64,000 nt of DNA from Akkermansia muciniphila. Its GTDB lineage: Bacteria > Verrucomicrobiota > Verrucomicrobiia > Verrucomicrobiales > Akkermansiaceae. The translations under genes were made by a program, and so were the position numbers. Of the stretch, positions 45,947-55,098 are shown in pieces (position 1 is the stretch's first letter; every line of letters begins with the position of its first letter). The DNA is taken from NCBI RefSeq assembly GCF_002884975.1, contig NZ_PJKB01000003.1, positions 164,743-228,742 of the forward strand, written 5' to 3'. The notes below the pieces were generated by a model that was not told the origin of the DNA, made no database searches, and was given only the letters and a program-made list of their open reading frames with translations.

Positions 45947-47272
45947 CTACCTGGAATCCGTCTTGTTCATCCTGCCCCGGGATTCCAGGGGGTAATCGAA
46001 AAACGGGCACCAGTTATCCATGCTGTACACCACGTCCTGAATCCGGGTCTTAACCTTCTCCCCCTGGGAATCCCGCAGGCATCCGCGCGCGCCGGTACGC
46101 GGACCGGAGGGAAGCTTCTCCTTCAAGGTCATCCCGTACCGGAGACGACTGCCGGAAGGGTCTGACGATGTCACAATGCGGACAACATTGCTGCCGATCA
46201 AGCTGACGGACTTGATTTCCAAGGGCTCTTCCCGGTCGTTCACCAGGGAAAAGCCGTAATTGCCCGGATCAAGAATTGTCTTTGTATCCAGTACCAGAGG
46301 AGGTACAGGCGCGAAAAACTTCACGTCTACCGTCCAGTCCTTCCCCTTTCTCCCGATGGCATGGGCAACGGGATGGATGGGCTTCCACTTCACGCCTTCC
46401 ACCATCACCTTATACATGACGTATCCGGCGTACTCCCCGTAAAGCCGGGACATGGGAGCCGTCAAATGCACCCCGTCGCTATAGGAAAAATGATACATGG
46501 GCGTGGTCATGATGTACCGGCTGTCTTTCTCCAGGGCCAGATCCAGCTGGGCCACGGCAATGACAGGGTAATCCGTGGGGTTCTGGGCAAAATAATTGAG
46601 GTGGGAAGAAACCTGGTACCCGAAGCACAGCACGTCATTCTGCTGCCCGGTGACGGCCTTGGCGTCCGCGTCAATATCCTGAATCAGCGCGCGCATCTTC
46701 TCCTTGTACCATTCCCTTGTTTTTCTGTCCTGCTGGTCGGTTTCCCCCTGCGTCCACAGGAAACAGGGCATGGAAAAGGTCTTGCCAGCCTTGTCCGCCA
46801 GCTCGCGGCCCGCTGTCAAATCATCCAGAATGCGCTGATAGGGCGCGTTACCTTTGGAAAGAACACCGATGCTGACGCCTCCCACTCCGTCGGCAGAGCA
46901 CAGGAACCGAACCCTGGCGGCCTTTCCGGCATCGCGTTTCTTCAGCAGGCGCATGAAATTACCGGACGCTCCGGAAACGGGCGTCTCCCCCCTGGCGCCG
47001 TCCGGTGAAACTCTCTCCACCAGAGGAACGGCAGCGCTCCGGTCATTGCCGCCCTCAAAAGGCCGCACACCGCCCTTGAACATCAAATTGCCGTCCTTCT
47101 GCTCCGTGGTCACGACCGGCTTGGCCGTCCATCCTACGGAAAGCGACTGCCCGTAGGACGGCAGGTAATTCCAGTCCGTTAAAACGGGCTTCTGAGCAAA
47201 ACTGCAAGGGACACCCGCCATCAACAGACAGAAAAGCACCCCGGAACGGACACATATGTTCATCTTCATCAT
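45947..47272 (-). CDS. Sialate O-acetylesterase (SGNH/SASA family)
   Basis: 441 aa with a signal peptide (NICVRSGVLFCLLMAG, cut near FAQ). Residues LPSYGQSLSVG (S43) are block I with the nucleophile Ser, WTQGETDQQD gives a further family block, and YSDGVHLTAPMS supplies the Asp/His of the triad. This is the SASA domain that removes O-acetyl groups from sialic acids so sialidases can act. The two or three Met codons at the start (47272, 47269, 47263) leave the start uncertain by a few residues. The C-terminal 120 residues look beta-rich, possibly a carbohydrate-binding extension. Confidence 0.85.
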   Translation of the reverse strand: MMKMNICVRSGVLFCLLMAGVPCSFAQKPVLTDWNYLPSYGQSLSVGWTAKPVVTTEQKDGNLMFKGGVRPFEGGNDRSAAVPLVERVSPDGARGETPVSGASGNFMRLLKKRDAGKAARVRFLCSADGVGGVSIGVLSKGNAPYQRILDDLTAGRELADKAGKTFSMPCFLWTQGETDQQDRKTREWYKEKMRALIQDIDADAKAVTGQQNDVLCFGYQVSSHLNYFAQNPTDYPVIAVAQLDLALEKDSRYIMTTPMYHFSYSDGVHLTAPMSRLYGEYAGYVMYKVMVEGVKWKPIHPVAHAIGRKGKDWTVDVKFFAPVPPLVLDTKTILDPGNYGFSLVNDREEPLEIKSVSLIGSNVVRIVTSSDPSGSRLRYGMTLKEKLPSGPRTGARGCLRDSQGEKVKTRIQDVVYSMDNWCPFFDYPLESRGRMNKTDSR

Positions 47273-47616
47273 AAGATCACAAGATCATGAGCATGTACGG
47301 CTCGGTTCTCATTAAAATTTCCATGCGTGGAAGAAATCATCAGGAAACAAGGAAACTTGATCATCCCTGAAAAGGCGGCATTCTAAAACATTAACCATCA
47401 GCTATAATAACACGAAACAACCACGACCTGCCCCCATTGATGAAATAAAAACGTCGGGAGCTTTTCCGTTTTCCGGGCCGATTTTTACCAACGAAGTCTG
47501 CCCGGAAATAAATCCTTTGTTGCGACCCCAGGCATTTGGGAAACTTCACGCTGTCTTCAAAATTCAGCCCGCTCGGTTTTGACCGGACTTCCCTTTCTCA
47601 CGGAGAAACCAACGGT
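47273..47616. other. Intergenic region upstream of the sialate esterase
   Basis: 344 bp holding the esterase promoter region and the end of the DUF2254 transcript. The short direct repeat AAGATCA occurs twice near 47274-47287. No gene or strong hairpin was seen. Confidence 0.4.
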
Positions 47617-48873
47617 CTAATCAATGACCAGCTTTTTTAAGGCTTCCTTATCTTCGTCAAGCACTACGGTTCTGACCGCGTGTTCATAGCATAGCCGGGA
47701 ATATTTCCGGGCTTCTACTTTGAACTGTTCATTATCCAGGCCGTACAGCGCGGCAAAAGCCTTCAACAGCTTGATGTCAATCACTGTAATGCCTCCTTCA
47801 TCCCGCAGGATAGGGGCAAAAATATCTGAAAACAGATTGGAGACAGTCAAAGGAGGCACCCAGATTCTCTCATACTTCACCTCGACATGACGGTCAGCCT
47901 GGGCATACGCCGTTAACAGCCGCACACCCCGGTTAATAATATCAATACCTGTGCCGTAATCATTGACGGCCGCGGATAAGGCCCGGGCGGCGATTTCCGC
48001 AAGCACGCACAATCCGAATCTGGGATCCTGTTCAAAATTGCGCTCATGGCCAATCACAAAAGCTCCATGCAGTTCACGCCGGGTTTCATTTGACACAGGC
48101 TTGTCAGCATAAACCAGAGCCGAGGTAGCGGAAACAAAATCCCCCGGTAGCGCAACAACGTAAATATTAAGATCCCTGTCTCTGGAAAGGTGGTCCAGCT
48201 TCTCCATGTCAATATATTGGATATTGCCTGCCTGATCGCTCCTGACGGGAACGGCATTTTCCGGAATATCAAGCTCCCGGTCAGCCAGGGGATTAGCCCC
48301 CAGATAGGGTTCCCTGGCGCGTGCCAGTAACGCTTTCCGCGTTACCTCCTCCACAAGCTCTGAAGTTTCTCCCACCCGGCCAAGCCGGGACAAATGCTCA
48401 ATCCACCGGATGAGCGTAACCAGAATAATGGCTATGACCCCGAGCGTGACAACGAACAGCACGACTCTTCCTTTCTGGTCGTACATGCCGGAATTCAGAA
48501 AGATGATCGCAATCAGGCTGAAAATGAAGGACCCGATGAACGTGGAAAGTGCATTCTGGGCCGTGGAATCTTCCATCAGCAGCTTGGTGGCTCTGGGCGT
48601 CACGCTGGACGTAGCCGCTGCATAGGCGGAAACGACGGTGGTTAAGGAAAAAGTCGTAACCGCCAGCATGCTTGAAGCCAGGATATTTAAAATCGTATCG
48701 ACCGTATCGGCTCCGATCTTCTGAAAAATATCAAATGGTACAAACTCACCCAGGTAAATCGATGCAATAGCCGTAATAATAGCCAGCAAGGCAAAATAGG
48801 TGGCCTTGACCCAAAGCAGCTTGTTAGCCCGCAAAAACAATAACCTGATTTGGAAAATGAAGGACCCTTTCAT
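47617..48873 (-). CDS. DUF2254 membrane protein
   Basis: 418 aa. Four transmembrane helices occupy the first 170 residues (for example YFALLAIITAIASIYL, ILASSMLAVTTFSLTTVVSAYA, FIGSFIFSLIAIIFL and VVLFVVTLGVIAIILVTLI). A soluble domain of about 240 aa follows. SSVTPRATKLLMEDSTAQNALSTFIG between helices 2 and 3 and ALSAAVNDYGTGIDIINR in the soluble part are conserved DUF2254 blocks. Function unknown; the topology suggests an inner-membrane protein with a cytosolic regulatory domain. Its place between mucin-degrading genes does not itself indicate a role in mucin use. Confidence 0.88.
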   Translation of the reverse strand: MKGSFIFQIRLLFLRANKLLWVKATYFALLAIITAIASIYLGEFVPFDIFQKIGADTVDTILNILASSMLAVTTFSLTTVVSAYAAATSSVTPRATKLLMEDSTAQNALSTFIGSFIFSLIAIIFLNSGMYDQKGRVVLFVVTLGVIAIILVTLIRWIEHLSRLGRVGETSELVEEVTRKALLARAREPYLGANPLADRELDIPENAVPVRSDQAGNIQYIDMEKLDHLSRDRDLNIYVVALPGDFVSATSALVYADKPVSNETRRELHGAFVIGHERNFEQDPRFGLCVLAEIAARALSAAVNDYGTGIDIINRGVRLLTAYAQADRHVEVKYERIWVPPLTVSNLFSDIFAPILRDEGGITVIDIKLLKAFAALYGLDNEQFKVEARKYSRLCYEHAVRTVVLDEDKEALKKLVID

Positions 48874-49358
48874 CAGAAGCTGGAATTGGAAAAACGGTTG
48901 AAGGCTATTCTCCTGTTAAAACAGTATCGAAGCCTCTCCGTTCAAGAATAAGACTCTCAAGAAGAAGGAAAGGTGTACCATGTTACAACTTTAATGTCCT
49001 CAAGGTAAAAACCAGCGCCATGGAACGCCATGAACCGGGAAGCCCCGCTAACGGCCTCTGAACCTGGAAAAAACGCTTCACCCGAGGCAAATATCTCAAG
49101 CATGGCAGCAGCGAATGCCCCTGTCACGGCAACCGCAGCAGGGGGAGGTCAGGGATTAAAACAATGGAAGCCTTCAAAATCACAAGCAAAGAAGATTGAC
49201 AGTACCATACTGAAGCACTCCCCTTCATCAAACAGCCCGGGCCTTGTGTTGAAGCCGGGTGGGTTTCCGTTGCCGGTAAAAAAGAGAAACGGTGAAAGAA
49301 GAGGAAAACGGAGAGTGTAACTTCTAACATCGTAAAATCATTCACTCCCCACGTTGTT
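48874..49358. other. Intergenic region between the DUF2254 and M60 genes
   Basis: 485 bp between divergently transcribed genes, holding both promoters. A 96-codon frame at 49030-49320 has poor, low-complexity composition and was rejected. No RNA gene or strong repeat was recognised. Confidence 0.4.
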
Positions 49359-50879
49359 ATGAACCGGATTATTTCATTACTCTCCCTTCCTCTGCTTTCG
49401 CTCGCAACGGTATTTGCCGCCAATACGCCGGAAAGTATCGGCAATGACCTCCAGCTATTCAAGGATACCTCCTGCACGGCCCTGAAACAGGATGTTAAGG
49501 ACACTTCCGCCTTCCAGTCTGACGCGATGAAGGAACTTGCGGGCAAAATCTTGGCAGGCAACTACAAACCGGACTATCTGTATGCCGAATACCAGGCCCT
49601 CCCCTCACCACGCCAAACGGGCAAAAATCTCAGAATCGGAGATGGATTCAGCAAATACGACAACATGACGGGTGTCTACCTGGAAAAAGGGCAGCACGTC
49701 GTGCTGGTCGGCAAGACGGATGGGCGTGAAATCAGCCTCCTGCTCCCGAACCTGATGCGCAAGCCGGCCGAAGGAGTGCAGCCGACGAAAGACCCCAACG
49801 GGTGGGGACTGCACAAAAAGCAGATTCCCCTCAAGGAAGGAATCAACATCATTGATGTGGAAACGCCCGCCAACGCCTACATCAGCTACTTCAGCAACGA
49901 TGCCGACACGGCGCCGAAAATCCCCGTCCATTTCGTGACGGGTAAAGTCAACGGCTACTTCGACACTACCCGGGGCGATACCAATGAAGACTGGGTACGC
50001 CTGCTTGACCAGGCCGTCTCTCCGATCATGGACGCCCGGGGAAAATACATCCAGGTTGCCTACCCCGTCGAATTCCTGAAAAAATTCACCAGGGACCGCG
50101 GGACTGAACTGATCAACGCCTACGACAAACTGATAGGCATCCAATACCAGCTGATGGGTCTTGAGAAATACAGCAAAATCCCGAAAAACCGCGTCTTTGC
50201 CCGTGTGAACTTCAACTACTACATGTTCCGCGACGGTGATGGAGTCGCCTACCTGGGAGACAACGGTACGATGCGAATGGTGACCGATCCTGAAAACGTC
50301 CTCAAGGGCGACGCCTGCTGGGGCTTCTCCCACGAAGTAGGTCACGTCATGCAAATGCGCCCAATGACCTGGGGCGGCATGACGGAGGTCAGCAACAATA
50401 TTTTCTCTCTTCAAGCCGCCGCCAAAACGGGCAACGAAAGCCGTTTGAAGCGCCAGGGCAGCTACGACAAAGCACGCAAGGAAATCATCGACGGAAAAAT
50501 TGCCTATCTGCAATCAAAGGATGTCTTCAACAAACTGGTCCCCCTGTGGCAGCTCCATCTCTACTTTACCGAAAACGGACATCCCGACTTCTACCCTGAC
50601 GTCATGGAATACCTGCGCAACAACGCGGGAAACTACGGAGGGAATGATACCATCAAATACCAGTTTGAATTCATCAGAGCATGCTGCGACGTCACAAAAA
50701 CCGACCTGACCGACTTCTTCGAGAAATGGGGCTTCTTCAAAACCGGACAATTCCACATCGGCGACTACGCCAATTACGATTTCACCGTCACTCCCGAAAT
50801 GGTAACTGAAACAAAAAAATGGATTGCCAATAAAGCCTACCCAAAACCTAAATCCGACTTTACCAGAATAAGTGAATAG
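49359..50879 (+). CDS. M60-family secreted mucin O-glycopeptidase
   Basis: 506 aa with a signal peptide (cut near VFAAN). CWGFSHEVGHVMQM holds the gluzincin zinc motif HEVGH (325-329), with E326 catalytic; E343 in GGMTEVSNN is the third zinc ligand, the M60-like arrangement. The N-terminal 200 residues form the beta-sandwich module that precedes the M60 catalytic domain in this family. M60 enzymes cut mucin-type glycoproteins next to O-glycans. Length and motifs are consistent with the A. muciniphila enzyme described as AM0627, which needs adjacent O-glycans; identity was not checked. Confidence 0.92.
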   Translation: MNRIISLLSLPLLSLATVFAANTPESIGNDLQLFKDTSCTALKQDVKDTSAFQSDAMKELAGKILAGNYKPDYLYAEYQALPSPRQTGKNLRIGDGFSKYDNMTGVYLEKGQHVVLVGKTDGREISLLLPNLMRKPAEGVQPTKDPNGWGLHKKQIPLKEGINIIDVETPANAYISYFSNDADTAPKIPVHFVTGKVNGYFDTTRGDTNEDWVRLLDQAVSPIMDARGKYIQVAYPVEFLKKFTRDRGTELINAYDKLIGIQYQLMGLEKYSKIPKNRVFARVNFNYYMFRDGDGVAYLGDNGTMRMVTDPENVLKGDACWGFSHEVGHVMQMRPMTWGGMTEVSNNIFSLQAAAKTGNESRLKRQGSYDKARKEIIDGKIAYLQSKDVFNKLVPLWQLHLYFTENGHPDFYPDVMEYLRNNAGNYGGNDTIKYQFEFIRACCDVTKTDLTDFFEKWGFFKTGQFHIGDYANYDFTVTPEMVTETKKWIANKAYPKPKSDFTRISE

Positions 50880-51553
50880 GAGTATTCGGAAATACTGGCT
50901 ATTCTTCACGGGTATCAGACATACCATACCCCCTATAGTAAAAATGACGACTTTTTCTTCATTAGGAAATAAATAAAAAAGGAAAGAGGAAAGTCCATTT
51001 AGCCACTGTAATACAAAATGATTTTGACGATAATTTTTCAGATTTGCGCAAGTCAATCCCAATAATAGGGGATTTCCACAGGGGTAATCAGACAGTAAAA
51101 TTGGTTTCATAAATTATAAAATGTTAGAAACGAGCAAGTTATAAGAAAAACGGTCTCACTCAATGTATATATAAAATATATGGGAGAGAGAATTTTCCCT
51201 GTATACCTTTAGTATTAATTCCTCTAAGGCTTAGAATCATCCAATGTAATTCGAATGTATTGACGCCTGGTTGATCCTGTATGGAGTTTGAAATCGTTTC
51301 CCCAAGATAGCTGTCTATGGCATTATTTTTAGGTAAATGAATATGGAGAGATTTGGAACATTGTATTGTTCATGGAGCAGAAAGAATTACTACAATTGAC
51401 CGATTGCATTGCCCCTATGGATAGTTAGTATTCCTGAATAATTGTCAAAGACCTTTCTTGAAAATTCTATCCCAACAAGACCAAGTAATTATATTCTAAC
51501 TAATTTGATAAAAAATTTATTTCATTTTTCATTTTTTATGTCATTATTTTGGA
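50880..51553. other. A+T-rich intergenic region after the M60 gene
   Basis: 674 bp, A+T-rich and rising toward the Sel1 gene. A weak hairpin AGTATT-CGGA-AATACT (50881-50896) sits 1 base after the M60 stop without a T-run. The region probably holds the promoter of the Sel1 gene. No gene recognised; its composition marks the left edge of an acquired segment. Confidence 0.5.
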
Positions 51554-52675
51554 ATGACACAAATCGAATTCCAAAAAATTGTTTTTGAAGCAAGGCATGG
51601 TGACAGCGAAGCGCAATTTATTTTAGGAAAACTGTATGATGAGGGGATAATAGTCGATAAGAACGAAAAGCGAGCCTTAAATTGGTTTTTAAGATCTGAG
51701 CAAAAGGGTAACCCTCAAGCTATGTTTCGCCTTGGAGAAATTTTTTATTATGGGAATAATCATATTAAAAAAAATATTACAAAAGCATTTAGCTATTACA
51801 CAAAGGCACATGACAAAGGGAATGTGCATGGAACTTATAAATTAGGATTATGTTATCAAAAAGGAAGAGGGGTGAAACAAAATCTTAATAATGCATATGA
51901 GCTTTTTTTACTGGCAGCAAAAAAAGAATATCATTTAGCACAAAGAGCTTTAGGGAATATTTATGAAAAAGGAATTGGTAAGTCAAAAGATTTAAAAGAG
52001 GCCATGAAATGGTTTATTGCTTCTGCAAAGAGTACAGATACTCCAAATACTTTATTATATAAAATTGGTAAAAGTTATTTAGAAGGCAAAGGAGTTGATA
52101 TTGATGAAAAGCAAGGTGTATTTTGGTTAGAAAAAGCTAGTAAAAAAAATAATATAGATGCAAAAAATGAACTAGAAAGAAGAGAAGAATTAAGAAAAAT
52201 AAGTGAATATGTTCAAAAAAGATTATTAGGTACTTTTACTAAAACAAAAGAACGACTAGATAAAAAATCGAAATTAATGGGGTTGCTTTTTTGCATAGGG
52301 TTATTAATGTTGTTTTCAATGTGTATTTTATTTTTATTATTTTATTCGAAATCATCAATAAATTTTGAAATAATATATAGATTTTTAATTGCTTCTCCTA
52401 TAATATGGGGAACTTGGTTTTCTGGCCGTCAATATTCTCAGATTAATAAATTAAGAGAAGATTATGCTTTTAAGGAATCAATTGCTATGACTTATGATGG
52501 TTATAAAGATTTAGCAATAAACGATGATTTTTTTAAGCAAAGATTGATAGAAATGACAATTAGAGCTTTTGGAGAAAATCCTACTAGGCTTCTTTCTAAA
52601 AATGATCCATGTACACCTCAGCATGAGATGATGCAAACTTTAGAAGCGTTAATAAAGATTAAAAATGGTTCTTGA
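51554..52675 (+). CDS. A+T-rich Sel1-repeat protein with two transmembrane helices
   Basis: 373 aa. Residues about 10-200 are five Sel1/TPR-like repeats (for example ALNWFLRSEQKGNPQAMFRLG, AFSYYTKAHDKGN and ELFLLAAKKEYHLAQRALGNIYEKG). Two helices follow (about 241-264 and 274-290). The tail is charged, with YAFKESIAMTYDGYKD near 304-319. The codons are very A+T-rich compared with all neighbours, indicating recent transfer. No enzyme motif was seen. A cytosolic repeat sensor tied to the membrane by a short hairpin is plausible; similar layouts occur in defence and effector proteins, but I do not claim that role. Confidence 0.8.
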   Translation: MTQIEFQKIVFEARHGDSEAQFILGKLYDEGIIVDKNEKRALNWFLRSEQKGNPQAMFRLGEIFYYGNNHIKKNITKAFSYYTKAHDKGNVHGTYKLGLCYQKGRGVKQNLNNAYELFLLAAKKEYHLAQRALGNIYEKGIGKSKDLKEAMKWFIASAKSTDTPNTLLYKIGKSYLEGKGVDIDEKQGVFWLEKASKKNNIDAKNELERREELRKISEYVQKRLLGTFTKTKERLDKKSKLMGLLFCIGLLMLFSMCILFLLFYSKSSINFEIIYRFLIASPIIWGTWFSGRQYSQINKLREDYAFKESIAMTYDGYKDLAINDDFFKQRLIEMTIRAFGENPTRLLSKNDPCTPQHEMMQTLEALIKIKNGS

Positions 52676-52722
52676 TAATATTTTTTAATGTTGAACATAG
52701 CTGTTCTTTATTAAGGAGAATT

Positions 52723-52756
52723 CCTATAATAATTTTCGAAAATTATAGGATTTTTT
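52723..52756 (+). terminator. Terminator after the Sel1/TM gene
   Basis: Hairpin CCTATAAT...TTTTCGAAAA...ATTATAGG with a small bulge on the left arm, followed by TTTTTT. It lies 48 bases past the stop. Confidence 0.7.
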
Positions 52757-52765
52757 ATTATGACA

Positions 52766-53005
52766 TTAGATAGTTTTTCTGAATTCGGTAATATCGTTGA
52801 AATCCAGGCATTTGTCATTTAACTCAACAGAATTAACAATGGAGTCAACATATTCAGAGGAAAGATGCCAGTAAAGTTCCGCATCCTTTTTCCTGGTCGG
52901 CTTGTAGTAGTGCTTCCGGATCATCTGGATGCTGTTGCCCATTTCATCGGCCACACTTTCCATGTTGCCGAACCATACCCCTGCAAAAAACCGCAATATA
53001 CTCAT
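52766..53005 (-). pseudogene. C-terminal remnant of a tyrosine recombinase (integrase)
   Basis: The last 80 residues of this frame read [21 protein letters not shown] then YYKPTRKKDAELYW. The pattern EMGNSxxMIxxHY with the nucleophile Tyr is the C-terminal end of XerC/D-like phage and island integrases. Catalytic residues of the N-terminal half (R...HxxR) are absent, because the frame runs straight into tRNA-Ser at 53033. The remnant and the A+T-rich gene next to it mark a decayed island inserted at a tRNA. Confidence 0.7.
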
Positions 53006-53032
53006 TACGAATACATTGCGGCAGAAAATTGA

Positions 53033-53122
53033 TGGCGGACAGGGAGGGATTCGAACCCTCGGTACTGTTGCCAGTACACACACTTTCCAGGCGTGCTCAT
53101 TCGACCACTCTGACACCTGCCC
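53033..53122 (-). tRNA. tRNA-Ser (anticodon GGA)
   Basis: 90-nt class II tRNA on the minus strand. Acceptor GGGCAGG pairs with CCTGTCC (one G-T), anticodon loop CTGGAAA carries GGA, the variable arm is long (GTGTGTACTGGCAACAGTACC), the T-loop is TTCGAAT, and CCA is encoded. The integrase remnant begins 28 bp from its 3' end, so this tRNA is the probable attachment site. Confidence 0.95.
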
Positions 53123-53325
53123 GTTGATAGATTGTGTTAGATAGGAAAGCGGGGATAATGTAACGGTAGAAGAGGGGGTTGGCAATCTTTTTTTCACTTG
53201 GGAGGCATTTTACTGTTTTCCTCAAGCTCTTCCCGCGTTTCCGTCTGTTGCCTGAAAAGGATGGAAGCGCATAGGTATCCAGGGAATTTTGGAAATGGGA
53301 TGGTAAGAGAACCTCATGAACCATA
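53123..53325. other. Intergenic region upstream of tRNA-Ser
   Basis: About 200 bp of ordinary composition holding the tRNA-Ser promoter on the minus strand. Short frames here are fragments overlapping the tRNA. Nothing else recognised. Confidence 0.35.
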
Positions 53326-53359
53326 TAAAAACAGGCTTCTGTTATCTACAGAAGCCTGT
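53326..53359 (-). terminator. Terminator after the hexosaminidase gene
   Basis: ACAGGCTTCTGT (53331-53342) pairs perfectly with 53348-53359 around a 5-base loop. On the minus strand it is followed by TTTTATATGG. It lies about 120 bases past the hexosaminidase stop. Confidence 0.8.
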
Positions 53360-53477
53360 CATTAAACAAGGTTGAGTCCTTCGTACCAGATGCCTCTCTT
53401 CTTTAGAAGGGCAAAGAACGTTCTTTCTATTTTTTCAACATTGCGTCTTTCAGAAGGGGACCCTTGCTGTTCGGTCC

Positions 53478-54959
53478 TTATTTCTTTTCCGGACGTTCGA
53501 GGCTGATACCCCATTTTTCCTGCATGAATTTTTTGTGGAATTCCAGTTTGTCCTTGAAGCGGTTCAGGTTTTTCACCTCCTTGGGGGACCATGCGGTTTC
53601 CACCAGAGCGAGGGCGCGCGGGTAAGCCTGGTAGAAGACGCGTTCAATGTTCGGCAGACGTTCCGCCCACAGGCAGCAGTCCACGCCGCGCACACGTTCC
53701 ATTTCCTTGGCAGAGAGGCCTTGCCCGGGTTCCAGGGAGTACACGTTTTCCAGCGTGTTGACGGGCATCCAGCCCGTATCCGGCTGGCCGGAGGGCCAGT
53801 CGCCGGGAAGCTGGGGATAGTCAAAGTAGCATTTGCCGTTGGGGGCACAGATGACATCCACCTTGTCGCCCGTGGTGTTGGCTACCGTTTTAGGCGTGTG
53901 GCCACCTCTCCACGTGGTGACAATTACTCCATCCGGATATTTGCCCATGGGTTCATACCAGAAGACGGCCGTTTTTCCGCGGCTTTTCAGCATTTTGGCG
54001 CACCGGGTGAAGAATTCCACCATTTCCTTTTGCGCGGCGGCCTTTTTGTTTTCCTCCCGGATACCGGCTTTCTCACGGAAGTCGGCGCATTTGGGGCATT
54101 TCATCCAGTTGTCTTCCGGCGCTTCGTCTCCGCCCAGATGCACGTATTGGGACGGGAAAATGTCTTTGAGTTCATTGAAGACGGCATTATAGAATTTCCA
54201 GACGTCCGGGTTGCCGGGACATACCAGCGTGTAGGAGATGCCCGCATTCGTGCGCACTTCCAGCTTGGGGTTCGGGAAACAGAGGAATTCCGGATAGGCG
54301 GTGCAAAGGGCCTGGTTGTGGCCGGGCACATCTATTTCCGGGATGATTTCAATGTTCCGTGCGGCGGCGTATTTCACCAGGTCCTTAAGCTGTTCTTTGG
54401 TGTACATGCCACCGTGGGGGGTTTTGTTGCCAAAGGTTTCCTTACGCTTGGAGGCCACGCTTTCCAGCTTGGGGTATCCGGGCACCGGAAGGCGCCAGCC
54501 CTGGTCATCCGTGAGGTGGAAATGGAGCTTGTTGAATTTGTAGAAGGACATCACATCAATGAATTTTTTGACGTCCTCCACAGGCACGAAGTGGCGCGCG
54601 GTATCCATCATCATGCTGCGCCAGCCAAACCGGGGCTTGTCTTCAATGACCCCGCAAGGAATTCCACCGTCCTTGTATTGGGCCTGGAGCTGTTCCAGAG
54701 TATTTTTGGCGTAAAAAAGGCCCGCACGATCACCAGCCTGGATTTCCACCCCCTGCGGCTTGATGGTGAGCTTGTATCCCTCCGGCCCCAGAGCCTTGTT
54801 TGCGGCCTGCTTGAGGATTTTGGGGGATTTACAGACGCCGGAGGAAGTACTGACTTCGACTGGTTCCGGGATGATTTGATAGGGCCGGGATTCCACGTCG
54901 CCAGCGGCAAAAACGCTGCCGCTCATCACCAGCAGAAGAGGTAGGATACGCCATTTCAT
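53478..54959 (-). CDS. Beta-N-acetylhexosaminidase (GH20)
   Basis: 493 aa from the ATG at 54959; a 540-aa reading with an upstream ATG lacks a signal peptide. The signal ends near GSVFAAG. A GH20b-type alpha/beta domain (about 25-105) precedes the TIM barrel. [33 protein letters not shown] and [12 protein letters not shown] (D278, E279 as the catalytic pair) are the GH20 signatures. It removes terminal beta-GlcNAc/GalNAc from mucin or chitobiose glycans in the periplasm or outside. Its promoter is shared with ruvB, which is divergent. Confidence 0.95.
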   Translation of the reverse strand: MKWRILPLLLVMSGSVFAAGDVESRPYQIIPEPVEVSTSSGVCKSPKILKQAANKALGPEGYKLTIKPQGVEIQAGDRAGLFYAKNTLEQLQAQYKDGGIPCGVIEDKPRFGWRSMMMDTARHFVPVEDVKKFIDVMSFYKFNKLHFHLTDDQGWRLPVPGYPKLESVASKRKETFGNKTPHGGMYTKEQLKDLVKYAAARNIEIIPEIDVPGHNQALCTAYPEFLCFPNPKLEVRTNAGISYTLVCPGNPDVWKFYNAVFNELKDIFPSQYVHLGGDEAPEDNWMKCPKCADFREKAGIREENKKAAAQKEMVEFFTRCAKMLKSRGKTAVFWYEPMGKYPDGVIVTTWRGGHTPKTVANTTGDKVDVICAPNGKCYFDYPQLPGDWPSGQPDTGWMPVNTLENVYSLEPGQGLSAKEMERVRGVDCCLWAERLPNIERVFYQAYPRALALVETAWSPKEVKNLNRFKDKLEFHKKFMQEKWGISLERPEKK

Positions 54960-55098
54960 TGCGCGCGATTGTGCCGGAACCGCATTCCCTCCGCAATCAA
55001 AAAAGGCCAGAGGCTTCCGGCATGTCCCGGAAAAGGCATTTCCCATATGCACTTCCATCTTGACGGATGCCTCAAAGACAGGTTTGCTAGTCCTGCGC

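Noticed and set aside
45614-46165. 183-aa plus-strand frame
   Set aside because: Overlaps the sialate esterase on the other strand; the non-overlapping part shows no domain.
49030-49320. 96-aa frame between DUF2254 and M60
   Set aside because: Low-complexity Ala/Ser/Pro/Lys composition, no initiation signal, no domain.
52929-53144. 71-aa plus-strand frame with [11 protein letters not shown]
   Set aside because: Antisense of tRNA-Ser, the same kind of known artefact.
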